From a bacterium (GTDB lineage Bacteria > Babelota > Babeliae > Babelales > Babelaceae), in assembly GCA_021847535.1 (NCBI GenBank), contig JAJZMR010000081.1, positions 1 through 12,055 of the forward strand: DNA of 12,055 nt, in the 5' to 3' direction. Position 1 is the first letter of the stretch. Every line of letters starts with the position of its first letter. Shown here in pieces: positions 1-7,226 of the stretch. The notes beneath the pieces were generated by a model. It had not been told where the DNA came from. It saw only the letters and a program-made list of their open reading frames with translations, and did no database searches. Both the position numbers and the translations under genes were made by a program.

Positions 1-105
1 GGAAAAGTGAAACATTTCCGCAGAGTTTTTTCCAGATTTGATAAATCGGCTAGATCTTATTTAGCATTTTTACAATTTGCAGGGATGCTCATTTGGCTCA
101 GATAA
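1..105 (+). CDS. IS5-family transposase, C-terminal fragment
   Basis: Reading frame 1 is open from the first base to a TAA at 103-105, giving 34 codons. The peptide contains KHFRRVFSRFDK, then an aromatic/aliphatic run, and ends in LIWLR. This matches what I know of the extreme C-terminus of IS5-family DDE transposases, where an (N/K)-x-K-H-F-R-R-(V/I)-x-x-R-(F/Y)-(D/E)-K segment holds the last helix after the catalytic Glu. The enzyme cuts and pastes its own element. The catalytic residues and start are upstream of the window, so it cannot be said whether the element is intact. No homologous copy is seen elsewhere in the window. Confidence 0.75.
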   Translation, partial: GKVKHFRRVFSRFDKSARSYLAFLQFAGMLIWLR

Positions 106-123
106 AATTTGGTTCACAGAACC
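1..123 (+). mobile_element. Right-hand end of an IS5-family insertion sequence (truncated by window edge)
   Basis: The fragment holds the C-terminal codons of a DDE transposase and about 18 bases of non-coding end. The last bases form a short perfect palindrome, GGTTC-ACA-GAACC (111-123), followed directly by TA. A terminal sequence with this layout and a TA target duplication would fit the IS427-like branch of IS5, but the left end lies outside the window, so neither the inverted repeat nor the duplication can be confirmed. The exact boundary at 123 is therefore inferred. Confidence 0.6.
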
Positions 124-137
124 TAGTATTAAATTTC

Positions 138-165
138 TTGAATAGAACGACTTATTGAGTATACT
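138..165 (+). promoter_or_regulatory. Predicted sigma-70 promoter of the cysteine-rich peptide gene
   Basis: A TTGAAT box (138-143) lies 16 bases before TATACT (160-165). Transcription would begin near 172, leaving a leader of about 43 bases before the ATG at 215. The -35 box begins 14 bases outside the inferred IS end, so the gene does not seem to use an IS-borne promoter. Confidence 0.4.
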
Positions 166-214
166 TAACTTTAGTATCATACTTGTCAACTTAATAAATC
201 TTAAAGGAGTTTTT

Positions 215-421
215 ATGAAAAAGTGTATGCTTTTTGTGATTTGTGCATCGTTGGTGTCGCCTTTTGTTGTGTCTGCTTTGGATGTTAACGAAGAATTAAA
301 AAAATGTAATAATCAAGAATGCGTCTGTAATCCATGCAATTGCGCAGATCATGATTGTACATTGCAATTATGTGGCAAAGAAAATTGCGATTGCGCAACA
401 GGATGCGAAAAGAACAAATAA
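215..421 (+). CDS. Small exported cysteine-rich, metallothionein-like peptide
   Basis: The 68-residue product starts at the ATG at 215, preceded by AAAGGAG (203-209). An upstream in-frame start at 155 would lack a ribosome site and bury the signal peptide. Residues 1-21 look like a signal peptide (MKK, hydrophobic core, VSA cleavage site). The mature part has ten cysteines in 34 residues: C31, 36, 38, 41, 43, 48, 53, 58, 60 and 64. The CVCNPCNC and CGKENCDC blocks resemble the CxCxPCxC and CGxxxCxC blocks that I recall for bacterial SmtA-type metallothioneins (zinc/cadmium binding), though the central part of SmtA is missing. Metallothioneins are normally cytosolic, so export is unusual. A disulfide-rich secreted peptide is the main alternative. 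The gene sits alone, with its own terminator, beside an IS end. Confidence 0.7.
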   Translation: MKKCMLFVICASLVSPFVVSALDVNEELKKCNNQECVCNPCNCADHDCTLQLCGKENCDCATGCEKNK

Positions 422-445
422 TCTTTTTGATAACTAAAAATTATT

Positions 446-483
446 ATGCGAGTTGAGCAGAATCAGTTCAACTCGCATTTTTT
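446..483 (+). terminator. Rho-independent terminator between convergent genes
   Basis: A perfect 11-bp stem (ATGCGAGTTGA at 446-456 with its complement at 468-478) encloses an 11-base loop and runs into six T residues (478-483). It ends the cysteine-rich peptide transcript. On the opposite strand the stem is followed by AATAATTTTT, so it may also terminate the phosphatase gene, whose stop lies 10 bases away. Confidence 0.85.
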
Positions 484-493
484 GTAGTCAATT

Positions 494-1909
494 TTAAGAT
501 TCAGCGGCATTCTTCCAGTCTTTTAATAAAGCGGTGCGTTCTTGCCAGACTTCATTATCTAAATTATAAGATGTTAGGAGCCAGTCATCAAAGTTGTTAT
601 GTACGATAAGTTTGAGGTATGATTGCGCACCTGTATAAATTCCGGTGCCGATCGTGGTAAGTACTTGATTATTCCAAAGCGTATAAACCCCGCGATTTTT
701 AATGTTAAAAATACCGGGCATAGTTTTATTGTGTTGATGTGCACGAATGATACCCTTAACTTTACTTTCCCCTTGACTATATTCTGCTATTATTTTTTCA
801 CCCAGTGTTTTGCCTATCATAATGCCTCGACCCTTGCTGTAGGTTGTTCTATTGCTTTGAGTAAAATCATTCCATAAAAAGCCAAGCGTGTGCAGGTTGA
901 ATGGGGGTATTGTTTCCGTATCCCATAATTGTTTAAACGTATTTTTGTATCCACTGTCTATACCAAGGTTTTCAAGACTTGTGTCTGGGTATTGGTTATT
1001 CCACAAATGATCTGATATTTTGAATGCATTGATTTTTTCAAAGCAGATGGCGTTTTTTGATTCGATCAGGTTTTTGGGGTTATAGCGCGCTTCAAATCCG
1101 CCGTGGCAAAGTTGTAGGTAGTTCTGATTGCATCCGACAAAAGCTGCGACAGGCAGCAGATTGAAAAATGAAACAATTTTTTTTTGCATGTCGCTAGAGT
1201 TGTATATCGATTGGTTGTTTTGTTTATAAAATGTTTCCAGTTGCTGAAAAAAGCCATACTCCTGTGCCATGGAAACATCTTCGTGGTTTCCTCGTACTAT
1301 AAAAACTTGTCTAGGATTTTTTGTTGCAAACATGAAAAGAAGCGTGAGTGTGTCTGGGCCATACTGGCCGCGATCAATCAGGTCGCCCAAAAAGAAAAAG
1401 AGGGCATTTTTGTTTATTATGGTAAGATCATCATTAATAACATTTTCTTGATGTAATTTGTACAGCGATTCGCTTAATGCTTTAATGTCTCCATGAGTAT
1501 CGCCCCAAAGATAGAAATATGTTCCCTGTTCCACAGTATATTTCAAGACAAAAGGGTAGATCAATTCGGTTGTATTGATCATCTCATTGATGAGAGTCGT
1601 TATATCTTTATCATTGAGACATTTGGTATCATTAAGAAATTTTTTTTGCATAGTTATGTATTTTTCTAGATATTCAATAAAGACCGGATATGGGGTTATA
1701 AACGCCTGTGGCTTATCCGATGGTTGTCGATTTTTTGCAGATTCATGCCAGGCTGTGATTGTCTGCGGATAATTTTTTTCATAAAGAGTGGACAAAAAGG
1801 TTTCGACTTGTTTTAACAGTAGCGATAAATGTAAGTATTCGTACGGATTGGCATATATAACTATTAAACAACTTATACTTAAAACGATTACTATAATTTT
1901 TTTAATCAC
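494..1909 (-). CDS. Exported PPP-family (calcineurin-like) metallophosphatase
   Basis: The 471-residue protein has a complete set of PPP phosphoesterase signatures: GDTHGD (136-141), GDLIDRG (175-181), RGNHED (206-211), HGG (269-271), a WND element like the PPP WSD loop (346-348) and RAHQH (389-393). These bind a two-metal centre that hydrolyses phosphoserine/threonine or other phosphomonoesters. The RAHQ form is closer to eukaryotic protein phosphatases than to diadenosine-tetraphosphatases. Residues 1-20 (MIKK, hydrophobic core, IYA) look like a Sec signal peptide, so the enzyme should act in the periplasm or outside the cell. About 110 helical residues precede the domain. The start is GTG at 1909, with an AGGGGGG ribosome site; the next in-frame Met is about residue 86, inside the protein. 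The substrate is unknown; a role on host proteins is only a possibility. Confidence 0.85.
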   Translation of the reverse strand: MIKKIIVIVLSISCLIVIYANPYEYLHLSLLLKQVETFLSTLYEKNYPQTITAWHESAKNRQPSDKPQAFITPYPVFIEYLEKYITMQKKFLNDTKCLNDKDITTLINEMINTTELIYPFVLKYTVEQGTYFYLWGDTHGDIKALSESLYKLHQENVINDDLTIINKNALFFFLGDLIDRGQYGPDTLTLLFMFATKNPRQVFIVRGNHEDVSMAQEYGFFQQLETFYKQNNQSIYNSSDMQKKIVSFFNLLPVAAFVGCNQNYLQLCHGGFEARYNPKNLIESKNAICFEKINAFKISDHLWNNQYPDTSLENLGIDSGYKNTFKQLWDTETIPPFNLHTLGFLWNDFTQSNRTTYSKGRGIMIGKTLGEKIIAEYSQGESKVKGIIRAHQHNKTMPGIFNIKNRGVYTLWNNQVLTTIGTGIYTGAQSYLKLIVHNNFDDWLLTSYNLDNEVWQERTALLKDWKNAAES

Positions 1910-1931
1910 TTTCCCCCCTACCTAAAATCTA

Positions 1932-1960
1932 TTGTTTTGTTACAGATAGTGTAATATCAT
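1932..1960 (+). promoter_or_regulatory. Possible promoter of the first membrane paralog
   Basis: TTGTTT (1932-1937) and TATCAT (1955-1960) are 17 bases apart. The predicted start, near 1967, gives a leader of about 29 bases, which contains AGAGGTGA (1985-1992) as ribosome site for the ATG at 1996. Confidence 0.35.
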
Positions 1961-1977
1961 TGAGGGGAGTTTTGCAA
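1948..1977 (-). promoter_or_regulatory. Possible promoter of the phosphatase gene
   Basis: On the minus strand TTGCAA (1977-1972) precedes TACACT (1953-1948) by 18 bases. It would start transcription about 30 bases before the GTG. It overlaps the candidate promoter for the divergent membrane-protein gene, so the two could compete for polymerase. Confidence 0.3.
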
Positions 1978-1995
1978 GGTTATGAGAGGTGAACC

Positions 1996-2901
1996 ATGGT
2001 GTTTATGTTTTTAATGAAGCAGCTTGAAGAAGTTTTAATGCTTATTTCTTTTCTTGGTCAAGGGTTGAACCTGTTATTGATAGCAGTTGTTCTCAGCGCG
2101 GCCTGCTATGGTGCCCTACCAAATGGAGTACAGTTGTTCAAAAATAGTTTTGCCTTTTTAGTACAAAATCCAGTTATTATAATTCTTACGTTGTTATCAA
2201 GTAATCTCTATTTGGTAATGACTAAAATGTTCAGTATGCTTGATATGGTAGCGCAAGCAGTTTTGGTAAGGTTGATAGGTTATAATATTCGCATTATTGC
2301 AGCATCATTTTTTTTTAATATGATATTGGCGCTTGCGGCTTCATTTTTTTTCGTGGTTGAAATTGTCTATATTCAGCATCTTATGAAACATAAAAGACTT
2401 TCACTTATGAGTTTATGTGTATACGCAGCACGACTTTTTTTTAAATCATTCTGGTTTTTACCGTTAGCCTTTGTTATGGCGGTTATTCCCTTATTAATAG
2501 ATTGCTATGGGTTTATTAATGATTCGATTGGAATTTTTTTTGCAATAGTATATTTTTTTGCTTTGATAGCTTTTGAGTACATCGCAATGGTATATTGCGA
2601 TGGAAACTTTAAGGTTATTGATGCTGCAAAGAGCGCGTTTTATTCATGTAAAAAAAGTATTTCAACCCTACTTCAGTTTATTTTTTTTACATGGAGTATT
2701 GTTTGTATATTCATGTGTCTGACTGCAGCCATTATGACCCTATTTTATTTTTGGTCTAAGACTTTTCGGGTTACGCCAGAACAGCAAGCTTTTAACTATA
2801 TATTGCAAATTTTTGCCCTATGGCCGATGGTCTTGATATGGGAGCCTTTTCTTGCTGTTGGTCTAAACAGACTTTATTTTTCAGTAAAAAAAGAAGAGTA
2901 G
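1996..2901 (+). CDS. Polytopic membrane protein, tandem paralog 1 (intact)
   Basis: This 301-residue protein is strongly hydrophobic, with about six or seven membrane segments (roughly 14-38, 53-75, 98-124, 152-170, 178-199, 223-250 and 268-292) and a lysine-rich C-terminal tail. I do not recognise a catalytic motif. Landmarks shared with the downstream gene are YIQHLM (125-130), SFWFLPL (151-157), YCDGNF (200-205) and VGLNRLYFSVKK (288-299). The opening segment LFKNSFAFLVQNP resembles the start of DUF6159-type membrane proteins as I remember them; this is a weak lead. It carries about 40 N-terminal residues that the paralog lacks. An AGAGGTGA ribosome site supports the ATG at 1996. The function is unknown; an inner-membrane location is inferred. 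Confidence 0.75.
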   Translation: MVFMFLMKQLEEVLMLISFLGQGLNLLLIAVVLSAACYGALPNGVQLFKNSFAFLVQNPVIIILTLLSSNLYLVMTKMFSMLDMVAQAVLVRLIGYNIRIIAASFFFNMILALAASFFFVVEIVYIQHLMKHKRLSLMSLCVYAARLFFKSFWFLPLAFVMAVIPLLIDCYGFINDSIGIFFAIVYFFALIAFEYIAMVYCDGNFKVIDAAKSAFYSCKKSISTLLQFIFFTWSIVCIFMCLTAAIMTLFYFWSKTFRVTPEQQAFNYILQIFALWPMVLIWEPFLAVGLNRLYFSVKKEE

Positions 2902-3046
2902 TTATAAAAGAAGCATCTTGAGAAGATTGGGTTTTTTATTAAGGAGATATCTTTCTGGGATCAAGTATGATGCAATTGTAATAGCAAAGATATTATTTTT
3001 TGCTTTTGTTATACTTTTTTATTGTTGTGCTTTGAAAGCGCATTTT

Positions 3047-3103
3047 CACTTGAGATATACCGATAGGTTAGCTATCTCATTATTGTAGTGCTAATATGTG
3101 AAA
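3047..3103 (+). other. Potential leader RNA hairpin before the second paralog
   Basis: TGAGATA (3051-3057) pairs perfectly with TATCTCA (3073-3079) around a 15-base loop, and CACT (3047-3050) can extend the stem to AGTG (3087-3090). Alternatively, TTTCAC (3044-3049) can pair with GTGAAA (3098-3103), which overlaps the ribosome site of the downstream ATG at 3112. Competing pairings could affect translation. The function is inferred only. Confidence 0.25.
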
Positions 3104-3111
3104 GGGCTTGT

Positions 3112-3900
3112 ATGATCGGTTCGTGGCGATTGCTTAAAGAAAGTTTTTGGCTTTTGATAAAAAAATCCACCTATTTTATTTTTTCATACATTATCAGGAT
3201 TTTATTTATTGATAAATATATTTCGGTTTAATAATTTTAATATTTTTGTTAATTATTTTACCAGTAATAGTCCCGAAATTCTTATTGTCTTTAATCTCTT
3301 ATTTGCACTTATTTCGCTCTGGTCAACAGTCAGCGGCATTTTTTATATTCAGCATATTTTGATGGGACATCCAGCTTCCATTTTGCATTCCATGAGCCGC
3401 GCTGCAAAGATTTTAGTCAGTAGCTTTTGGTTTATTCCGCTTTTTATGGCAATCGCATCGGTAAATGTGGTGCAGGAATTTTTTTTAAAAAAATCTATAT
3501 TTGTTCTTTTTGAAAGCATGATAGCGCTTATCATCTTTCTTCTTACGATTGTATTTCCCTACTTTAAAATTGTTTTTACAGATGGTCATTTTAGTTTTAA
3601 GCAGGTTGTTGCACTGTCGTTGAAATACATAAAAAGAAGTTTTTGGACCCTATTGGAGATGTATATTTTAACCATATTGGTTTCGCTGTCTCTCTTATTA
3701 ATACTGGGTTTGTTGGATTGTTTTTTAGCGACACCTGGTCGGTCATGAACGTGGCTGAGCTATATAATCGCGAAAAAATAACTGCGCTCAAGTTACTTTT
3801 ATATGGATTTATCACGTGGCCTTTTTTTATTACAACAGCCATTAATCTGGTAGGTTTAAATAAGCTCTATTATGTGATGAAGAAAAATGAGCAGGGGTGA
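3112..3900 (+). pseudogene. Polytopic membrane protein, tandem paralog 2, split by two frameshifts
   Basis: The gene reads ATG (3112) through SWRLLKESFWLLIK in frame 1. It must then move to frame 2 at an A7 tract (3159-3165) to give NPPILFF..., and return to frame 1 at a T6 tract (3721-3726) to end at TGA 3898-3900. One fewer A and one more T would give a continuous product of about 262 residues that aligns end to end with residues 41-301 of the upstream gene: LLKESFWLLIKNP against LFKNSFAFLVQNP, YIQHILM, SFWFIPL, FTDGHF and VGLNKLYYVMKK. As read, the first frame stops near 3229 and the middle frame at 3748. An AAAGGG ribosome site precedes the ATG. It is a decaying duplicate, a pair of homopolymer sequencing errors, or a gene rescued by slippage; the sequence alone cannot decide. 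The function is unknown. Confidence 0.7.
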
Positions 3901-3906
3901 TTAATT

Positions 3907-3934
3907 TTTTCATTATGTTAAACTCATATATAAT
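3907..3934 (+). promoter_or_regulatory. Predicted promoter of aspS
   Basis: A perfect TATAAT (3929-3934) lies 30 bases before the aspS ATG, with a weak TTTTCA -35 (3907-3912) 16 bases upstream. Transcription would begin near 3941. Read-through from the membrane paralogs is also possible, because no terminator separates them. Confidence 0.45.
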
Positions 3935-3964
3935 TTGGTTTTATCTTTATATATAGCGGAAATT

Positions 3965-5743
3965 ATGGAAATCTTTAAAAGATCTTGCGGATGTGGACAG
4001 GTTAACAAGGCATTATTAGGCCAAATTATTACTCTGTGCGGTTGGGTAAATCGCCGACGCGACCATGGAAATGTTATCTTTATCGACTTACGCGATCGAA
4101 CGGGACTTATGCAAGTTGTTTTAAGTGAAGATTTTTCAGCAGATGCCCGTAAAATAGCTCATGAGGTTCGCTCAGAATATGTACTGCAAGTGACGGGAAG
4201 GGTTGTGGCCCGCTCGGCAGAAACGGTGAATAAAGAGCTTTCTACAGGAGAATTTGAACTCCAGGGTGCCCAATTAATTATTTTAAATAGAGCAAAAGCT
4301 TTGCCTTTTAATCTGGAAGATGCGCGGTCTGTGGAAGAGGAATTGCGGCTTGCATACCGCTACCTTGATTTGCGGCGGCCTGAGGTGCACGAGCGCTTTA
4401 AAATCCGTCATAAAATTATTTTAGCCATGCGTGATTTTCTTGATAAACAGGGATTTTATGAGATTGAAACACCAATTTTAACAAAAAATACAGCCGAAGG
4501 TGCGCGAGAGTTTATTGTCCCATCGCGTCTCCATACCGGGAGTTTTTATGCCTTACCGCAATCACCGCAAGTATATAAACAGCTTCTTATGGCGGGTGGT
4601 ATTGAGCGATATTTCCAGGTTGCGCGGTGCTTTAGAGATGAGGATCTGCGTGCCGATCGCCAGCCGGAATTTACGCAGCTTGATATTGAGATGTCATTTA
4701 TTCATGAAGCTGATATACAAACACTTATTGAAGGGTTGCTTGCGCATATTTTAAAGACACAATTTAATAAAGATATTAGCCTTCCTTTGATGCGCATGGA
4801 CTACACAACGGCAATGCGTGATTACGGTTCAGATAAACCTGATATCCGTTTTGGTATGAAAATTAATGATCTTACGGATTTGTTTAAGGATACGCAACTT
4901 TCTTTTATTAAGTCGATTTTGCAGGCGGGTGGAAAAATTGGTGCACTTCATGTTGCTGATTATTCCTTTACGCGTTCGGAGCTTGAAGGTTGGGTGACTC
5001 GCGCATTAAAAAATGGCGCAAAGGGACTTGTATGGATACGCTTTACCCAGGAAGGTACTATTGAGGCGCCGATCGCTAAATTTTTACCGCAAGATTTTAT
5101 GCAACACGTCAAAGGCATTATTCATGATCTTAAGCCGGGCAGCACTATTTTTCTTGTAGCTGGGCCAGAAAAAGATGCATGGACGCAGCTTGGCCGGCTT
5201 CGCTTACAGCTTGGTTCAGCCCTTAAACTTATTCCTGAAAATGAATTAAGCTTGCATTGGGTTGTTAATTTTCCGCTACTTGAATACGATAAAGATTCAA
5301 AATCCTGGTCATCTGTTCACCATCCATTTACCAGTCCACAGGCTGGCTGGGAATCGCAGCAGCCCGCCGATATGAAGGCGCGTGCATATGATATCGTTCT
5401 GAATGGTGTCGAATTAGGTGGTGGTTCTATACGAATACATACCCCTGAGTTACAGCAAAAAATTTTCGATTACCTTGGTTTTCATGAAGGTGCTATGAAA
5501 CAACACTTTGGTTTTTTGTTGCAAGCACAGGAATTAGGCTTTCCGCCCCATGGAGGCATCGCACTGGGTATAGATCGTCTTATTATGTTGCTGTTAAAAC
5601 TTGAATCTATTAGAGAAGTTATTGCATTCCCTAAAACACAAACCGGTACTGACCCAATGATGCAGGCCCCCACAGTTGTAGATGACAGCAAATTAATAGA
5701 TTATGGTTTAAAGAAATTAACAATTGTTGCCAAAAAAAATTAA
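3965..5743 (+). CDS. aspS: Aspartyl-tRNA synthetase (bacterial type)
   Basis: This 592-residue class II synthetase charges tRNA-Asp (and tRNA-Asn if non-discriminating) with aspartate in the cytoplasm. The N-terminal OB-fold anticodon domain (about 1-108) holds GWVNRRRDHGNVIF. The catalytic domain shows motif 1 (about 158-174), motif 2 from FRDEDLRADRQPEF (223-236) and motif 3 GGIALGIDRLIMLL (530-543, Arg538). The bacterial-specific GAD insertion lies at about 290-425. Length is normal for the bacterial family. The ATG at 3965 matches the usual family N-terminus; an upstream in-frame TTG at 3935 would overlap the promoter. His34, in RRRDHG, is the residue I recall as typical of non-discriminating AspRS (Leu in discriminating enzymes). 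This fits with gatB next door, though the second reported position looks different. Its stop codon overlaps that of gatB. Confidence 0.97.
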   Translation: MEIFKRSCGCGQVNKALLGQIITLCGWVNRRRDHGNVIFIDLRDRTGLMQVVLSEDFSADARKIAHEVRSEYVLQVTGRVVARSAETVNKELSTGEFELQGAQLIILNRAKALPFNLEDARSVEEELRLAYRYLDLRRPEVHERFKIRHKIILAMRDFLDKQGFYEIETPILTKNTAEGAREFIVPSRLHTGSFYALPQSPQVYKQLLMAGGIERYFQVARCFRDEDLRADRQPEFTQLDIEMSFIHEADIQTLIEGLLAHILKTQFNKDISLPLMRMDYTTAMRDYGSDKPDIRFGMKINDLTDLFKDTQLSFIKSILQAGGKIGALHVADYSFTRSELEGWVTRALKNGAKGLVWIRFTQEGTIEAPIAKFLPQDFMQHVKGIIHDLKPGSTIFLVAGPEKDAWTQLGRLRLQLGSALKLIPENELSLHWVVNFPLLEYDKDSKSWSSVHHPFTSPQAGWESQQPADMKARAYDIVLNGVELGGGSIRIHTPELQQKIFDYLGFHEGAMKQHFGFLLQAQELGFPPHGGIALGIDRLIMLLLKLESIREVIAFPKTQTGTDPMMQAPTVVDDSKLIDYGLKKLTIVAKKN

Positions 5744-7188
5744 GAAAGATATTTTTTGAGCAAATCATTGATGACTTGTGGGTCAGCCTTACCTTTTGTC
5801 TTTTGCATTGCTTGACCTACAAAGAACCCCCAAAGCTTTGGTTTTGTTCCTGATTTGTAGTGTGCAACGTTTTCCGGATTTGCTGCGATAATTTCTTGAA
5901 TAATTTTTTCAATCTCTTCGGGTGATCCGATTTGTTCGAGTCCTTTATCTTTTACAACTTGTTCAGGAGACTGTCCTGTTTGGGCAACAATTTCAAAAAC
6001 TTCTTGGGCTGCTCGATTATTAATAATTTTATTTTCAAGAAGTGTAACCAGCTCTGCTAATAATTGTGGCGTGATCAGGCAGGTATTAAAAGTAACTTTT
6101 TCTTCTTTAACAAACGCCATAAGTTCTCGCAATACCCAATTAATAACTAAAGGACTTTTAGTAAATTTTTGTACTTGATCGAAATAATGAGCCAAATCTT
6201 TATCGCTTACGATTATGTCAGCTTCGTATGCCGATAGCCCTTGTGACAGGTACCGTTGATAGCGGTCACGGGGTAACTCAGGCAACGTCTTGCGTATAGT
6301 TGCTATCCAATCCTGGTCTATTGCAAGCGGCGGTAGATCAGGGTCGGGTAGGTAGCGGTAGTCAGCAGCCTCTTCCTTTGTGCGCATGGTTATCGTTTTA
6401 TGATTCTTTATGTCCCACAAGCGTGTTTCTTGAATAATTTTTTGACCATTTTCAACGAGCCCGATTTGGCGTGCAACTTCATATTCAATTGCATCGCTAA
6501 TAAATTTAAATGAATTTATATTTTTTAGCTCGCACTTGGTGCCAAGCGGCATGTCGGGCTTACGGATGGAGATATTCGTGTCTGCTCTAAAGGCGCCTTC
6601 TTCCATATTGGCTGTTCCAACATCCAAATAGGTTATAATTGTGCGTAACATTTTCAGGTATGTTCGCGCTTCATAAGGACTTGAAATATCAGGCTCAGTA
6701 ACGATTTCTAAAAGAGGGGTTCCTGCACGATTCAAATCAACATAACTTTCGTTAGTCAATGAACTATGCAAATTTTTTCCTGCATCTTCTTCAATATGAA
6801 TTCTATTAATTCTAATTTTTTTAAAAGTGCCATCTTCCAGGGGGATCTCAAGAAACCCATTTTTGCAAATAGGCTCGCTACTTTGGGTTATTTGATAAGC
6901 CTTAGGTAAATCTGGGTAAAAATAGTGCTTACGAGCGAAAAAATTATGCTCGTTTATTGTACAGTTAGTTGCAAGGCCGACCATGATCGCTCTATTTACC
7001 ACTTCCTTATTAAGAACAGGCAATACGCCAGGATGGCCACAACAAATTGGGCAGATGGTTGAATTTTGGTCATGGCTGATAACATTGGGGCACGAGCAAA
7101 AAACTTTGCTTCTTGTTGTTAATTGTACATGGACCTCTATACCAATAACGGTCTCATAACCTGCTATGAGATTTTGTTTTTCAGCCAC
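5740..7188 (-). CDS. gatB: Asp-tRNA(Asn)/Glu-tRNA(Gln) amidotransferase subunit B
   Basis: GatB is the kinase/tRNA-binding subunit of GatCAB. It phosphorylates the side chain of mischarged Asp- or Glu-tRNA, which is then amidated with ammonia made by GatA. The cradle domain (about 1-290) has a zinc knuckle of C31, C33, C46 and C49, the signatures HIEEDAGK (131-138), DLNRAGTPLLEIVTEPD (151-167) and YRYLPDPDLPPL (278-289). Helical and YqeY-like tail domains follow (about 295-482), with the conserved KPKLWGFFVGQAM near the end. Length, 482, is normal. The start is GTG at 7188 with AAGGG 8 bases upstream; no earlier ATG is better. gatA and gatC are not in the window. The neighbouring aspS converges on it, and the stops share TTAA (5740-5743). 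Confidence 0.97.
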   Translation of the reverse strand: MAEKQNLIAGYETVIGIEVHVQLTTRSKVFCSCPNVISHDQNSTICPICCGHPGVLPVLNKEVVNRAIMVGLATNCTINEHNFFARKHYFYPDLPKAYQITQSSEPICKNGFLEIPLEDGTFKKIRINRIHIEEDAGKNLHSSLTNESYVDLNRAGTPLLEIVTEPDISSPYEARTYLKMLRTIITYLDVGTANMEEGAFRADTNISIRKPDMPLGTKCELKNINSFKFISDAIEYEVARQIGLVENGQKIIQETRLWDIKNHKTITMRTKEEAADYRYLPDPDLPPLAIDQDWIATIRKTLPELPRDRYQRYLSQGLSAYEADIIVSDKDLAHYFDQVQKFTKSPLVINWVLRELMAFVKEEKVTFNTCLITPQLLAELVTLLENKIINNRAAQEVFEIVAQTGQSPEQVVKDKGLEQIGSPEEIEKIIQEIIAANPENVAHYKSGTKPKLWGFFVGQAMQKTKGKADPQVINDLLKKYLS

Positions 7189-7226
7189 ACTATGCCCTTA
7201 TTTATAAAATACGTATAATTGCTTTT

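Noticed and set aside
155-214. Upstream in-frame start for the cysteine-rich peptide
   Set aside because: It has no ribosome site, overlaps the candidate -10 region and would place 20 extra residues before a good signal peptide; AAAGGAG clearly serves the ATG at 215.
623-1772. Several open frames antisense or out of frame within the phosphatase gene
   Set aside because: They overlap a gene with all its family motifs, have no ribosome sites and show no protein-like features.
2915-2937. Possible terminator after the first membrane paralog
   Set aside because: The stem is only 5 bp (ATCTT/AAGAT), and four bases separate it from the T run; too weak to call.
2918-3088. Short open frame (56 codons, TTG start) with a hydrophobic stretch between the membrane paralogs
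   Set aside because: There is no ATG, no placed ribosome site and no recognisable similarity to the N-terminus of either paralog; composition in this AT-rich gap explains it.
3209-3748. Stand-alone 179-residue membrane protein from a TTG start
   Set aside because: Alignment with the upstream paralog shows it is the middle part of a longer frameshifted gene; the matching frame is already open from 3161 and continues the reading from 3112.
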